A DNA stretch of 64,000 nt from Sipunculus nudus (lineage: Eukaryota > Annelida > Sipuncula > Golfingiida > Sipunculidae): positions 39,632,164 to 39,696,163 of the forward strand of contig CM049315.1 in NCBI GenBank assembly GCA_026874595.1, given 5' to 3'. The notes under the pieces were generated by a model, which was not told where the DNA came from, made no database searches, and was given only the letters and a program-made list of their open reading frames with translations. The position numbers and the translations under genes are program-made. This document shows positions 47,700-61,400 of this stretch, piece by piece. The number at the start of each line of letters is the position of its first letter. Positions within the stretch are counted from its first letter, which is position 1.

Positions 47700-49180
47700 G
47701 CGATGATTAATAAAATTACTTTAGTGAGACAAGTGCAAATATTTTGGAAAAATAAAGTAATGATTAAGTGTCAACTTTAATAGCTGTATTCGCGGTAAGG
47801 CGTCATTGCGTTGAAACTTGTCAAATCAAAATAGGCATGGAATGACCGTCCGTCAGTGAGTGAATATACCATTTGAATCTCATGATGATTAACCGCCTAC
47901 AGGATTGTACCATGTTTAGGTGTATGGATTAATTCTAAATTACATGGGGTTTATCTTGTAATAAATTTCTCCAACCACTTTTCTCAGGTATGTCACACCA
48001 TTTTTCATATTTCATTTCTATCAAAATGTTTTAATTCTATTTGACCTTTGATGTAAAATAATCAATAAAACATGGCTTAGTTAAAGAGCAGATGAATATT
48101 TGTTGTAATTTTAATATAGTATTCTCTCACTGTTTACACCAATCTGAAATCCGATTTCGTTTTATTAAAACCATATTTTGATATTATTAAATAACTAAAA
48201 AATGAACAACAAACATCTACCCGTGTATTAAAAATGAAACTTTTTGCGTATCCAGTGCAGAAATAGTGTTGCGATCAAACATATTGGAGCTGATTATGGA
48301 AGTCACCCAAATATCTCATGGTTTTTTCGTGTCTAAATATTCTCCATATCACTACATAAGCTTATCATACATTTGTTTTATTTTTGCGAAATAATTTTAG
48401 TCTTTTTTTATCTGCCAATCAGTTTTTCTTCCATAAGGACAGAGTGATTTTGCAAAGTAACTATTTCTTTTAGGGATCAACAATCACACAAATAAAATGC
48501 AGGTTTTAATGCATCTGTCGTGAATGGCCTAATAAAATAATGTCTGTTTTATGAACCTATACACGTGTTCTTAAACATCCAATAAGTAAGCAAAATTAAG
48601 GTGGACTGATAAACGATTATTGCATACGTAGCGTTTTAGTTAGTTTGCTTCTGTTGTTCCCTTGGGTGACATTGAATTGTTTTATACGTCACCTTTACAA
48701 CTGAGCAGTCTAGCTTCTGCAATGAAATATTTATCCCTTGTTAATACTTATTGAATTTATCCAAAGAGGTATTCTTTCAGGTACCATGAATGCAGTTTAT
48801 TAAGTGTGAAAATACTTAAAAAAAACTATGGACGTTTAAAATAAACATATATAATCATTTTTTTTCCGTTATGGAAGAGTGTAATATACTTCAAGCAGGA
48901 AAATATATTTTCCCCAAGCCACAATGCCTGAAACAAGATAACAAAGCAAGATTAATTATTAATCTTTTCCTGGTCTAATTTTAAACGCGATGAAAAAGCT
49001 GATGGAGTCAAACTACTAAGTAAGATAATCCATTTCAACTATGCTTCTATTGCGTACCATCTAACCATCATTTGATTTTTTCATTGTTGCCTTTTCTTTG
49101 GTTCGTTCAAACAAAGCTTTTATATATCATGCTCAAACAACTAGAGCGCGTAATAGATAAACATCATATCTTGATAGAAT
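47700..49180. repeat. Left copy of a ~1.5-kb duplication
   Basis: It aligns in order with 54370-55990: AAAGTAATGATTAAGTGTCAA with AAAGTCATGATTAAGTGTCAA, GTGTTCTTAAACATCCA with GTGTTCTTAAACAACCA, and CACCTTTACAACTGAGCAGTC with CGCCTTTACAACTGAACAGTC. No open frame is shared. Confidence 0.8.
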
Positions 49181-49272
49181 TTTCCGAAATGTGATTCTTC
49201 TTCTTGATCATACTTGTTGTTATCGAGTAAAATTGTGAGAAAACGCAGATGTACGAAATTTAAATATAAACC

Positions 49273-49640
49273 GGCTTCTGTGGTACACGACTCAAAACCG
49301 GGAGATCTCAGCCGAGGCGGTGAGATTGTTCACAGTCGGCCCCAATCCAGGGTGAGCGCTCTGCAGGCTTAATGGGAAGGTCGTGCCCAACGGCCGTGTT
49401 TCATTCACAAACGAGTGCGCCTTTCGGGGGTCCTCGGTGGTATGATTACTAACCCAGGGCCCGCAGGTGCAGTAGTCACCGGCCTGGTGAACGCCAGGAT
49501 ATAAAAATGAAAGGAAGCGTGTGATACAGCCCTGTCACGTAGTCAAAAGCCGGAATTGAATTCTGCAGATGTAAATATACTTAGTTAAGTTAGCATTTAA
49601 ACAATGGAGGCGGTTGCCTCCACCACCAAAAATATTAAAA
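49273..49640 (+). mobile_element. Full-length tRNA-derived SINE copy (plus orientation)
   Basis: A tRNA-like head (GGCTTCTGTGG onward, with a B-box region altered around GAGATCTCAGCC) is followed by a conserved body and a tail GGAATTGAATTCTGCAGATG. It ends in a small hairpin GGAGGCGGTTGCCTCC and an A-rich stretch. Confidence 0.75.
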
Positions 49641-49744
49641 AAATTAAATACTTACTTAGATATTGAGGAAGTGAAAATACATACATTGCTCACATTTCCA
49701 CAAAAAAAAGTACACTTTAGCTATACAGGGTGTCCATGTAACGG

Positions 49745-49935
49745 GTCTTATTCTTGCATATCCTTTTCAGCCTGTTACGAAGACAAATAAATGAGGGGAA
49801 AATCCTGGGCCGATCCGGTAGTCGAACCCAGTTCGGTGGCGTACAAGTCCGGCGTACCAACCGCTTCGCTAGAAAAACAAGCTTCACTAGCGAGACAGTT
49901 CGTTCCGCTTTTATGTCACCCCGTAACAAGCCACA
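49745..49935 (-). mobile_element. tRNA-like SINE of a second family
   Basis: On the minus strand, AGCGAAGCGGTTGGTACGCC (A-box-like) and GGGTTCGACTACC (B-box) are spaced as in a tRNA, with an anticodon-arm-like GGACTTGTACGCC between them. The flanks do not pair into a proper acceptor stem, so it is a tRNA-derived repeat and not an intact tRNA gene. Confidence 0.45.
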
Positions 49936-50283
49936 ATGACCGATATCCATAGTTCTACATACATTATACGCTTATCAAAGCGTGTATTGCTAATACATAT
50001 TCCATATATTGTATCAGATCTTGCAAAAGTATGTTCTTTCGGTAAGTTAAATAAAACATGTTATCCATGACAATGTTTTAAAATTCGTCTCTGCGAATAG
50101 AAAGTAAAGTTTCGGATTTGTAACCTGTTATGGTCTCTATTTAATTCTCCAATTTTATTCCCTAGATAATTGCCATTCGGGATATATCATTTTACTTATT
50201 TTTTAAAATATGTTACATTATCTGTCTGGCACGGTATTTTATTCTTAGAAAATATATCTTTTTTTTTATTAGATATTTTTTTG

Positions 50284-50656
50284 TTGGTGGTAATCGCCTC
50301 CATTTTTTTATGCTAGCTTAACTTAGTATATGTACATCTGCAGAATTCCATTCCGGTTTCGGACTACTTGACAGGGCAGTATCACGTGCTTCCTCTCATT
50401 TTATATCCTGGCGTTAACCAGGCCCGGTGACTACTGCACCTGCGGGCCCTGGGTTAGTAATCATACCACCGAGGACCCCCGAAAGGCGCACTCGTTTGTG
50501 AATGAAACACGGCCGTTGGGCACGACCTTCCCATTAAGCCTGCAGAGCGCTCACCCTGGGTTGGGGCCGACCGTGAAAAACCTCACCGCCTCGGCTGAGA
50601 TTCGAACTCACGATCTCCAGGCTTTGAGTCCTGCGCTCAACCCCTGAGCCACAGAA
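50284..50656 (-). mobile_element. Full-length tRNA-derived SINE copy (minus orientation)
   Basis: It is the inverted counterpart of 49273-49640. Read on the minus strand it has the best-preserved tRNA head in the window: A box TGGCTCAGGGGTTGAGC and B box GAGTTCGAATCTC. The body and hairpin tail match the plus copy closely. Confidence 0.8.
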
Positions 50657-52599
50657 AAAAATATATCTTGAAACTTAGCTATGAACACAAAACCCAGGCG
50701 TGAACTGGATCATTAATGAAATTTTAACGAATTTTGCTTATTTTAGATATAGATTAATAATATATATTATAATATATATATAACTAGATATATAATAACT
50801 GGATACATTTATTTCATCATTACGCAAGTGATTTTATATGTATTATAACAAGAAGTGCTCTTATGTTTATAGTACACATTATAAAAGGTTGTGAGTAATA
50901 ACAACACTGTATTAGATATGCTTTCATGCAAAAAAAATCATGTGCTATGGACAAGAAGCCTGTTGCTGGCCTGTATAGCATGAGTCGTACGAATGTCAGA
51001 TACAATGGAAGTAAAATGTTACAAATAAAGCCAAAAAAAGAAAAAAGCATGGTTCTCAGGCATTTTTCAGAAATCAGTGCGGGCGAGCGATATTTGATTT
51101 TACTTTTTTTCTGTTTCGATAAAAATGTCTTATATGATCAAGGAAAAGCGTGAAAATAACAGATTGTTTTTATTAACAGGTAAAAGCACTACATAACAAA
51201 GGAAATCTCATTACAATTGTATTATTTTATCTTCTTGAAAAATAAAAATCAAAATATAAATTGTTGATGCTTTTATTTATTTTTGGCCTAATACCTATAA
51301 CAATTCTATAGAGCCTGTATTACCGTATATCATCTAAGCTTACAAATCCAGATGAAAACAGTCTCAGTTGATTTTAGTCATCTTAATGGGATTATAACTT
51401 GTATTATTTACTTGAAACCTTTATTCCCATGTTGTGATACAAAGTAAATTTGCTGATACGGCGGACCCAAAATCTGACGTGTAGGACAAGTGAGAATATC
51501 AGTGTTCGTCACAAAAAGGCTCAGTTGACATCCCAGCTATACAATACGTGTAGTATGACAACATATTAGAATTGAGAAAACAAGGGGAACGTTCATTTTT
51601 TTATTAACAAAAAGACGGGCACCTTATTTTAAAATGTCTTTTTAAATCCTTTTGAACATTTTGAAAAGGCTGTTTCAAACATCATGTTTATAATGGATTA
51701 CTTCCGGAGGTAAGAGCCTTATTTGCATAAACTGGATATCGAAATCAGTTTTATAAAACAAAACCTAAGTGTTTTCTTTTTTTATAGGTTAAGGATATTA
51801 AAATATGAAAGAAAATTACAGCGGTCGGTTGTTAGTTACTGTCTCATTTTTCTCCTCTGACTTGACATGGCAAATACGTCTATTCATAGGGGGACTGTAG
51901 TATTAAAAAACATAATTTACTTATTGTCTTAACATGCTATTCTTTTGTATTTCCTGAGTGAAGGAGATACATTTTAGTTTCCTATTCTTTGCTGTTGCTT
52001 AAGATGATCTGACATTTCATCCGTTTCACTGGAAGCGGACCCTTCAATGGTACCAAAACTTTTTTTGGTCGAATACTAAGAAGCATGATCCGATATCCAA
52101 TATTGGCTTCACATACATATTCACTTATCTGTACATTAATAGATCATGTTCACGTCGTCGATCTATCTTATGGTATTAAATCCGATACCCTTGCGGTATC
52201 AAGTCTAAACATTTTCAGGCGGCTTTAAGATTAACTAAAATTGACATATTAGTCTGGTCAATGTAAGATATATAACCTCCGTCGAAATCGCATGTGAAAA
52301 TTTTGCGACCGTTATAAAAAAACTAACTCTACTTTTTTTAAGGGGCGGGGGGCTGTTAATGACCATTATGGGTCATTATCGATTAAAATACTCTTGTGAC
52401 AGAATTTTACTATTAATTTAATCTAAGAAAAGTATAATTTTCTCATAACCAGACTTAGTGGAGACTTAGTGTTATATATGGTATTCACAAAAAGAATGAG
52501 AAGGTCAAGGCCATGAGTTTTCAAACTCTTTAGACAACATATCATCTGACATCTTTCATTTTAATTTCCAGATTGATACATCTATTCATTTGAGAAAGA
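50657..52599. other. Gene-free AT-rich host DNA
   Basis: No supported gene. A short TA-rich palindromic stretch lies at 50756-50800. Confidence 0.5.
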
Positions 52600-53340
52600 A
52601 TATTTTTGTTTGTTTAACACCAAATATGGAAATATTTAAGGTCAAGGCCATATTCAAGGTATAAGTCATGATCCTAATTTAAATTGACTTCTTTCTAAAA
52701 CTCATATCTACGCTGGGAATAATATGAAAGAAATCTGTCCATTAGTATTTTACTTATAATGCTCATAGTACTGTCATGTGACACAGATTGGGGTATTAAA
52801 AGGCGCGTAAACAATAAAAGATCAAAAGGTAGCGCCACCTGTCTCCTGCAAAAGACAAAGCTATCCAAGATCTTTGGTCAACTTGATTTTTTAATCCATG
52901 CATTCTTTCTTGGTATATTTAAAATTATGTGTGCTTTTCACCAAATATGGAAATATTCAAGGGCAAGGCCACTCTTATGGTAAAGGTCATGACCCCAATT
53001 TTAAGTATACCTCATCCCAAAAACTAAACTATGCATTTGCATCATATGAAAGAATTTTGTTCATCAGGTTTTGATTTATAATGCTCAGAGTACTGTTTAG
53101 TCGTTATGATGGAAGTATTTATAAGCGCGAAAAAAGGACAATTGGTGGTGCTACTGGTTTCCGGACAAGACAACGCTATCCACGATCTTCGGTCAACCAT
53201 GCATGCAAGCTTTCTTGAGATATTTGTGAATTTGTGTGATTTTCACCAAATTATTCAAGGTCAAAGTCACTCTCAAAGTGAAGACCATAGCCCAATTTCA
53301 ATAGGCTTCGTTCTTTTACCCCCATATATGCCCATATAAA
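52600..53340. repeat. Diverged tandem units of ~305-320 bp
   Basis: CACCAAATATGGAAATATT is at about 52619 and 52939, with a third CACCAAATTATTCAAGG near 53243. GCGCCACCTGTCTCC at 52835 and GTGCTACTGGTTTCC at 53147 mark corresponding sites. The GCGCCACCTG string links it to the repeats at 37.7-40.7 kb. Confidence 0.65.
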
Positions 53341-53444
53341 ATTTGGTAAAGTTCCGTGATATATTATTTGAGTTATCGCGCAGACAAGATTTATTGGCGG
53401 CGGCGCGGCTGGACCGTGCATAACCATAGTATCCTGACTTTGTC

Positions 53445-53448
<4 letters not shown>

Positions 53449-53496
<48 letters not shown>
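53449..53496. repeat. (TA)n microsatellite
   Basis: Pure TA run. Frames reading YIYIYI through it are artefacts. Confidence 0.95.
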
Positions 53497-53501
<5 letters not shown>

Positions 53502-54369
53502 AGATATATTTTCCGCAATGCCTTTATAGAGAAAATGTGGCCTAAGGGTCGTACCCATGAGCCTGTTGTAAAGTAGACTGCAGTGGCAGAAACGGAGTAG
53601 GGACCATGTGAGAAGAAACACAAAGGTTACATAAAAATAACAAAACAAAACAGTAGGATGTCGCCACTTAAAAAACATACAGACGGGCTCATCGAATTTT
53701 AAAGGTGTATATATGCAGAAAAAAATATTATTGAGTAGAATTTCTTTTTTTTAGTTGGATCTTCACCATAGAACTCCTTGCTCAATCCCTGAACTTTCCC
53801 CGTAATGATTCAAAATGACATTAGCCTGATCTTGGAACACCTATTCCATGGCAGATTTAGCGATTTACCTGAAGTTAAACGTGTAATTACGTTTTCAAAA
53901 TATGGTAATCCTTCAGATAATTAGATAAAGAGCTAAAGTACTTTTATCCTGTAATGCCGTTTCTATGTTATTCTATGTTATTTTGAACCTTTCTGAAAAT
54001 GAAGAGTGCCTAATAACATGTCATACAAATACCAAAAACCATCATTAATGTTCTGGCTTGTAAGCATGATTTACAGAATTTATATGCCAAGGGCAGTGTT
54101 TTGTTCTTCCCCAGGGAGTTGGTATTTGATTGAAAGTTACATACACTTTTGGGAATGCTTTTATTTTAAACTGAATACGCTGCTTCGAGGATGACACATC
54201 TACTGAAGGTTCGCCGTTTTGTACAAAATGTTAAAATCTAATCAGATGTGGATGATACACATATAATTAATTGAATTAATTAGCATTAGCAATAACACAT
54301 GAGGCAAAATGGTATATTGTGTTTTTCAAGGCCTTTGAATGGCCTTAAATATTAATTCTAATGGTGATT

Positions 54370-55232
54370 ATAAAAATGTTCTTATCTGACAATTACAAAT
54401 ATTTATGGAAATAAAGTCATGATTAAGTGTCAATATTAATAAACATAGACCCAGCAACGGCACATGAGTGTGTAATGAGTCCATCTAAATCAATTAATTG
54501 GAATTAATGGAATTACAGTCACTGGGACAAAAGGTGTCAAAGTAATATATAAAATTAACTTCAGAATATTAAAGCTGCTTACAGATTAGTGCCCAGTTGA
54601 TGTGAATGTATATTTACCAATATTAAATTACACGAGTTTCTTCTTATATTTTAAACATCTAACCAATCCGCTTTTCCACAATGTTTCATTTTCATTATTA
54701 TAAAGATCTAAAATATATGCAAAATGTTTTTTAAAACTGTTTGTAAATGTCTCACTTCACATATATTAACTTTTGAGTGAAAACCTAAAAAGACATAGCA
54801 TTGTTTAATAAGCAAAACGAATATTTGCTGTAAAGTTAGATATGATTTTCATGATTCATATTCAAAACTAAAGAACATTTGATATTTATATTCATTCTGG
54901 CCACCAAAGGACAAACAAATCATACTATTGTATAAAAAATGAAAATATTTGTGCTTGTAGTGAAGACATGTTTTCCTGCCATGAATGAATACATCTCATA
55001 TCCCATATAAGTTTATCCATTATTACGTAAGAACCATGGACATATAAAATGAAAAGTAATTGCTGATAAAACATATTAAAACTGATTAAAATAGTCATCC
55101 AAGTGTTTTTAATGTTTAAATTGTCATTTTCTTTTAATTTTCTTCATTTTTCCACACATGCGCTCAGAATATAGTGCTTTTCTCAGCAAAATAGCGTTGT
55201 TCTTTAGATCTGCCATTAAAATTTACGCATCA

Positions 55233-55284
<52 letters not shown>

Positions 55285-55990
55285 TATGCAATGCATACAT
55301 TTTTATCTGGTATTTATTATCTCATAAATTCAATGTAGGATATTACAGATTTCAGTACCTGTGGCCTGAAAAGCCCAATAAAAATATTTGTTTTGTAGAC
55401 CTTAATTTGCAGGTGTTCTTAAACAACCAGTACCGAAAGTTAACCTAAGCTGCGCTGATATACGATAATTGAAAACGCACCTTTTTTGTTTGTTTACTTT
55501 TATTGCTCCCTTGGTGGATATTAGATTGTTTTATGTGTCGCCTTTACAACTGAACAGTCTAGCGTCTGCACGAATGTGTCTATCCCTTACTAATATTTAT
55601 AGTATTAATACCAAGAGAAATGTGTGCTGTGACCGATATTTTCTGTCACCATGCATGCAGTTAATCTGAACAAATAAACATAAATATACCAACACTTTGA
55701 AGAACGTTTATGAATATATGTAAGCATTATTTATCGTTGTGAATGAGGGCAATTTATTTCCGACAAGAAATATATTCTCCCTTGTGACCATTTCTGAACG
55801 TGATTATCAGCTAGACTTATTTATAACCAATAAACTGCTAAGTACCATCATAAAGTTTACTTTGCTATCAATTTCTTACCATTATAGATCTTTCTAACCA
55901 CTTGACTGTCAAGTGTTTTATCTTTGGCATATTTAGAGCATTTTATTATGAGTTTTTACCTCGTGCTTTAAATACAAGAGCATGTGATAT
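54370..55990. repeat. Right copy of the ~1.5-kb duplication
   Basis: This is the counterpart of 47700-49180, about 6.7 kb to the right, with a (TA)n insertion at 55233-55279. Similarity is patchy but collinear over the whole length. Confidence 0.8.
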
Positions 55991-56177
55991 CTAAAAATAT
56001 AACTTTCGAATAAATCCTCAACGTTCGATTACTCTAGAGACCATAGCACAGATTACCAAGTTAACAATACGGATTTTCAGACTTATAACATATCTTAATC
56101 AAGGTATGATTTACGTATCATACCAGTCACGTGATTGATTGAATAAGCAGTATCAGTATATTTGAGAGTATTTTAAT

Positions 56178-56180
56178 GGG

Positions 56181-56251
<71 letters not shown>

Positions 56252-56302
56252 GACAGACAGACAGAGACAGAGAGAGAGAGACAGAGAGAGAGAGTCAAGT
56301 TA
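56178..56302. repeat. (TA)n followed by (GA)n/(GACA)n microsatellite
   Basis: A TA run passes directly into GAGAGA and interrupted ACAGAGAC units. Confidence 0.95.
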
Positions 56303-56499
56303 CCCACACACTCTGTCAAAGGATTTCAGAAACTGTTGTTGGAAACATCTTTGACAACGGGGCCCGTCTTTGATCGGTCGAGTGCACAAATACCTATCTA
56401 CGTATGTGAAAGAGAGTTTATCTACGTCTTAATAAACATTTAAGAAACATCAAATCATGGCAAAACATGTTATGGTTTATAGAGGGTTATCACCTGACG

Positions 56500-57400
56500 T
56501 GGGGTAATCGTAATCAGTATCATAATCAATTACGAGTAATTTTATCGTAATCGATTACACTCCCAATGTAATCATAATCAACATGATTTGATATGATTAC
56601 ATCGATCTCTTTTGTATTTTTCAAATATTAAAAAGTTAGAGCTATTTTTTTCTTAATTTTGAAGGAATGTAAATTATTTCTATTTTCCTTCAAACTCATG
56701 ACTACATCTGTTTTATATCGTAAGTTATCCTGGAATTAAATCTTTGTCTCATCTACACTGACGAATAGTCTTGTATACAGTTTCTTCACTGACATATCAT
56801 TTACAAATCATTTTTCTTACGGACATATCGCCAAAAAGCCAAAAGATTGATTTTATGAATTATAACATATCTTTAAAAACTGCGGTGAGTTAAAGATATT
56901 GTCAGCTTTTTACATTATCTGATGATGAACCAGAACACGTCCTTTATTCCCTTTGATCCTCCATTTCAAGATTTTGTGTGCATATTTAATTATGGATATA
57001 CTCTGGTCAGGTGACTCTTTGATGGGACTGTGCAAAAACTTTAAAACCAAAAAATGTGAAACATAATGCAGTGAATATGCAGCTATCTTCAGAATATTTA
57101 TATTTATAATCTCTTTTCATCCTGAGAAACTTACACTTCAGGGATAAGGACCATGACTTCATCAGTTAAGGCACTAAAACCTACCTAAAATCAGGTTTTA
57201 ACCTTCCTGCCCTAAAACTGCCAACCCTGCTTTTTACAAAATTTAAGTTTTTTAGTCGTGGCTGCAATCACGATTTTTTCGAAGTAATCATAAAATAATC
57301 GTTATCGATTCATGAACTTATTTTGCTCATCGTAATTGTAATCGTAATCATATACTTTTAGATTTATCGTAATCTCAATTGATAACATATATAAAATAAT
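56500..57400. mobile_element. Candidate non-autonomous DNA transposon with TAATCGTAATC-rich ends
   Basis: Both ends are packed with TAATCGTAATC, GTAATCGATTAC and TCGTAATTGTAATCG strings in opposite orientations, starting near GGTTATCACC and ending near TTGATAACAT. The interior has no gene. The pattern resembles terminal regions of hAT-like elements. Exact ends and target-site duplication are unresolved. Confidence 0.4.
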
Positions 57401-57744
57401 CGCAATTTATATATATATATATATACACATTTTATATTGGTATATATGAATAAATACCCACTTGGGTATCTACGAAACCTTTAATGTTCAATAAAAAAAT
57501 AACATGGTGATACAATATATGTAAATATTACAAAATATGGAGTTACAGTATTTATGTTAGAATTGATTCATATTTGTAATAATGTGTATATATATATATG
57601 ATAATAAACACTTCATCCGGTATGCTTTATACAGAAAATAATTTGTAAGCGAAATAAAAGCCTTGCTGATTATGTTCTCTTTCTCCTCCAGTGTGATGCA
57701 AACATGGCCAGTCAATACTATTTATGGATATGTGTCTCTGTAGA

Positions 57745-57835
57745 GGTACGATACGGTAGACTTTTGGGTAAGATGTTGCGCTGAGCGGAGGTCCCCGGTT
57801 CGAACCCCGTTAAAGGCCTCAAAGACAAAACGGAT
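57745..57835 (+). other. tRNA-like B-box segment
   Basis: GGTTCGAACCCCG is a good B box, preceded at tRNA-like distance by a weak A-box candidate. No full cloverleaf can be drawn, so it is most likely a tRNA-derived repeat. Confidence 0.25.
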
Positions 57836-57863
57836 AAATCTTAAGAAGAAACCTCGATTCGCG

Positions 57864-57865
<2 letters not shown>

Positions 57866-57910
<45 letters not shown>

Positions 57911-57955
57911 GGAACATGAATACACAGAAAAGTCGGTTCAAGGATGGTTATTCAT

Positions 57956-58036
<81 letters not shown>
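57866..58036. repeat. (TA)n, (TC)n and (TA)n microsatellites
   Basis: TA run at 57866-57908, then CT repeats from about 57959 passing into TA up to 58036. Confidence 0.95.
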
Positions 58037-58039
<3 letters not shown>

Positions 58040-58557
58040 GGTTCCAGTGCTTGCAGTATAGTGCTCGATACAGCTAAGGGTGAGCAGATTGCTTAAATAT
58101 TTAGCACGTTGGAGCATCGTGTCCTTACTCCCAGTTTCACGCCATTGCAGTGGATGTTGTCAACACACGGGCGATCATTAGATAACTGACTCTCGTGGGG
58201 GACCCAGCTTTTGCTGTTCTTTTCCTTTGCACTGCTCGTTAGTTTCAGGTGTCGGCATTTTGAAAATAATTCGCTATACGAATGTTTAAAAGGATTACTG
58301 ACTTTCCGCTTTTGTGACGCTGTATTTCTCCTCCAAACAGAGGTTGCATTGATCCGAGATACGTTTCATTATATTAGAATGATGGATCATTTCCGACATA
58401 GTTGTATATTTTATATTCCTTCCCTTTACGGTCAAAAAGTTCTGTTTCATTTTGTAACGTTCATTACCGATGATCGCCCGGCTGCTGAGACCATCCACTG
58501 CAGCGGCGTGAAACAGAGTAATAACATGATGCTCCGGTGTAGAATATTTAGGTACAT

Positions 58558-59060
58558 ATTGTTACGGAACTTAATATCAACAGATCACATATGCGTGATG
58601 AACATAAATTGAGATAAAAAAAGTCTACAACACTAGGCAGCGTGAAATGTCTTGGGGAATGAATAAAGAAGTCAGTGGTTTTTGTTAACAAATAACCATA
58701 ATTTATTCTTAAAACAACCCTAACATTACAGTACACTAAATCAATACAATTAAAAAGTACAACAACAGTATAACTGCAAATCAATATAATCACATAGCCT
58801 AATAAACAAAGTGCACAGTACCTGGATATCACTACTTCCACAGCGACAAGTCCTTTAAAATGTATAAGCCGGATGAAAAGTTCACACTAATTCTCTCGGT
58901 GAATAACAGTCCAATGTAAAGCTCTTTTAACAATCCTGAAAGTAAACTGAAGACCAAATAAGATTCGTAAAAAAATCCAGGAGAAAATCTATAATTGCCG
59001 CACTCATCGGAATAGGTCCTTCAAACTGACATACACGCTTCTGCTCTTGCGCATGCGTTA
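58558..59060. repeat. Dispersed repeat, copy 1
   Basis: It starts TGTTACGGAACTTAATATCA and matches 62668-63180 in order: CACTAGGCAGCGTGAAATGTC, GGGGAATGAATAAAGAAGTC, AACCCTAACATTACAGTACAC, GAAACTGAAGAC-like sequence. The TGTTA start would suit an LTR, but no internal retroelement region is present. Confidence 0.7.
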
Positions 59061-60644
59061 AAGTGGATGAAACACTGAAACTTGGTTCTGATGGTTTAAC
59101 TATATTTTCAGTGGTAATTCATTTTACTGACGACTGATTTTATACAAGAAATTTTTTATCAAGTACTCAACTCTCACCAGGGCAAATATCACAGCAGAAA
59201 AGGTCAGAGAAACTTTGAAATCTTAGACAGTGCTACAACCAAGGGAAATTCATTTACCATGAGTGTGTTGTTACAGGCCACTGACTTGCTTCTGGATTAG
59301 TGTCGCCTGCACAATCTTATTTCCGACGCCTGTGACGCCAGCTTGGAACCCTTTCACGATCGCCTTTTAGTCAACCCCTGTTACGCAACAAAATGAGTGA
59401 TTCAATAATTCTTCTTGCAAACCAAATATATATATATATTACTTAATCTAGAAGGCCGAGTTATAACATCAGTCCTTTTTATGGTTAGTTTTTTTCTCAT
59501 TCAATTGACAGCGCTAGCTAAACCCCCACCCCCACCCCTAAAAAAAAAAAAATAAAAGAAGTTCCTTGTATAAACCATGTAACAAATGATACATTTATTA
59601 AAACAATCTCTTTCTTTCAAATCCCATAGTCGCACATACCGAGTCAAAAGGTGCGCGCAGGTTTTTATCATAATTTTTATGGGATTAAACCAAAGAATGT
59701 CGGCTGTCCCTGAAAGTTTATTTTCTATTCTGTGAAACAAACGTGCCTGGGGCAGCTGGTTTGGGATTAAGATTTAAAGTCATATATATGGAAGTAATAA
59801 GGTGTTTACGTGTAGGTGACATGGAAGCTCAGTGATTTCGCAAGAAAATCCATTAGTACACCCCTTAGGGTATGATATGTGACAACAGTGTTCCTGAACC
59901 GCATATTGTAAACACAAAGTCAAACACATTTTTTTTATCAGTATCATTCAGGGTTCGTGTTTTATATTCTTTTCAAATCTTTGTGATCATGCAGCGACTT
60001 TGAATTAACAATGGAGGCTGTTGCGAAAAACATCTATAATGGGTTACTTTTGGAGCATTGAGTCTCGTCTGTAGATTTCACATTCCCCACAATGTCATAT
60101 AAAACTTCATTATGTGTATTTACAAGTTGCAAATATGTTGAGAAAATTACCTGGATCAAAAAAGAAATATCGGTTACGAGTTCTTTCTCTCGACTTTTCT
60201 GTCATAAAAGATGCTGTTACCCGTTACACGATACCTCTGTTGATCTAACGGGTATCTAAATTCAGTTCACAGGCTTCTACATGTAAAAATTTTACATGTT
60301 TCCTGTCGACAATTGGATACACTTTACTTATCAGGTCCCGTTTCTTGCCGCTTTAGAAGATTTATAAAAACGCACATTCTGGGTGAGCTAAAAGTTTAAA
60401 GTAAATATCGCTGTTTTTTTTCAGTAATTTAAATATTTTATCACAGGAAACTCTGATCTGAGATGGCGAACAAATTGTTAAAAGCTTTAAGTTAGAGAAA
60501 TATAGATAAACAATGTATGGTATTATTTTGGTTGTATTATTGTAGAGAATCCAGGACTCGGGGACCCGTGGTCTTTGATCCTGCGTCTGGGGACGCTTAA
60601 TGATGTTGGGAATGTCTTCTTTCTGTATCTAAAAGTTTGTTACA

Positions 60645-60860
60645 ACTGATAATGTAATAATGATCGAATAATGTAACAGTTACTAATAATGTAATAAGAC
60701 ATTTACATAAAAAGGTAACGCAATCCGATAATGTAATAACAAATCAACTTATGATGTAACAACATTCGCTTACCGATAACGTAATACGGAATAACTCGAT
60801 AATGTAACAAAGTTCGCTTACCGTTAATGTTAAACAAAATTAACCGGTAATGTATTAACA
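60645..60860. repeat. Degenerate short repeats around GATAATGTAATAA
   Basis: Seven or eight copies of (C/T)GATAATGTAA(T/C)AA are spaced irregularly at about 20-40 bases. Some share CATTCGCTTACCG / GTTCGCTTACCG spacers. Confidence 0.7.
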
Positions 60861-61341
60861 CTTTAGCTAATCTGACCATTCCGAGGACTTTGTAACAAAG
60901 GCACTTTGAATCCAATGATAACCCAATTTGTGAGGCCTTCCGCATGTTGAATAGACCTAGCAGTTCATAACATGCATTAATTTAGTTCATTTGACAATGG
61001 GTCATCTGAACTTTATTGATCACCTCTTGTCCGTTCAATAAAAAATCCTTCCCTTTTTTATAATGATTGTAGCTCAACTAAGGACAAGAACTTTTCAGAA
61101 AGATGCAGGCAAAGTGAGATATCTTATCTCAAGTAAATGAATTTCATTCTTGACTAGCATAAACCTTAAAATTTCACAATTGTTTCTCCAATATTTCTGA
61201 AGCACTGGCTGGGCCGATTTCCTCCATTTTCAAAAATGTTATAAGTGCAGATGATATACATCATTTCTTTGGGGGCGATTAATGCAAAATGTTTGTTTTG
61301 CACCTTAGTTCATTGATATAAGTATTTACAAGTGCTAAAAA

Positions 61342-61344
<3 letters not shown>

Positions 61345-61395
<51 letters not shown>
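61345..61395. repeat. (TA)n microsatellite
   Basis: Pure TA run of about 25 units. Confidence 0.95.

Positions 61396-61400
<5 letters not shown>

Noticed and set aside
49754-49939. An intact tRNA gene
   Set aside because: A and B boxes are recognisable on the minus strand, but acceptor-stem pairing fails, so it is a tRNA-derived repeat.
53251-53678. Frames containing YIYIYI runs
   Set aside because: Translation of a TA microsatellite.
58211-58612. 133-codon plus-strand frame
   Set aside because: It begins at a TTG, overlaps the start of a dispersed repeat and has no recognisable domain.
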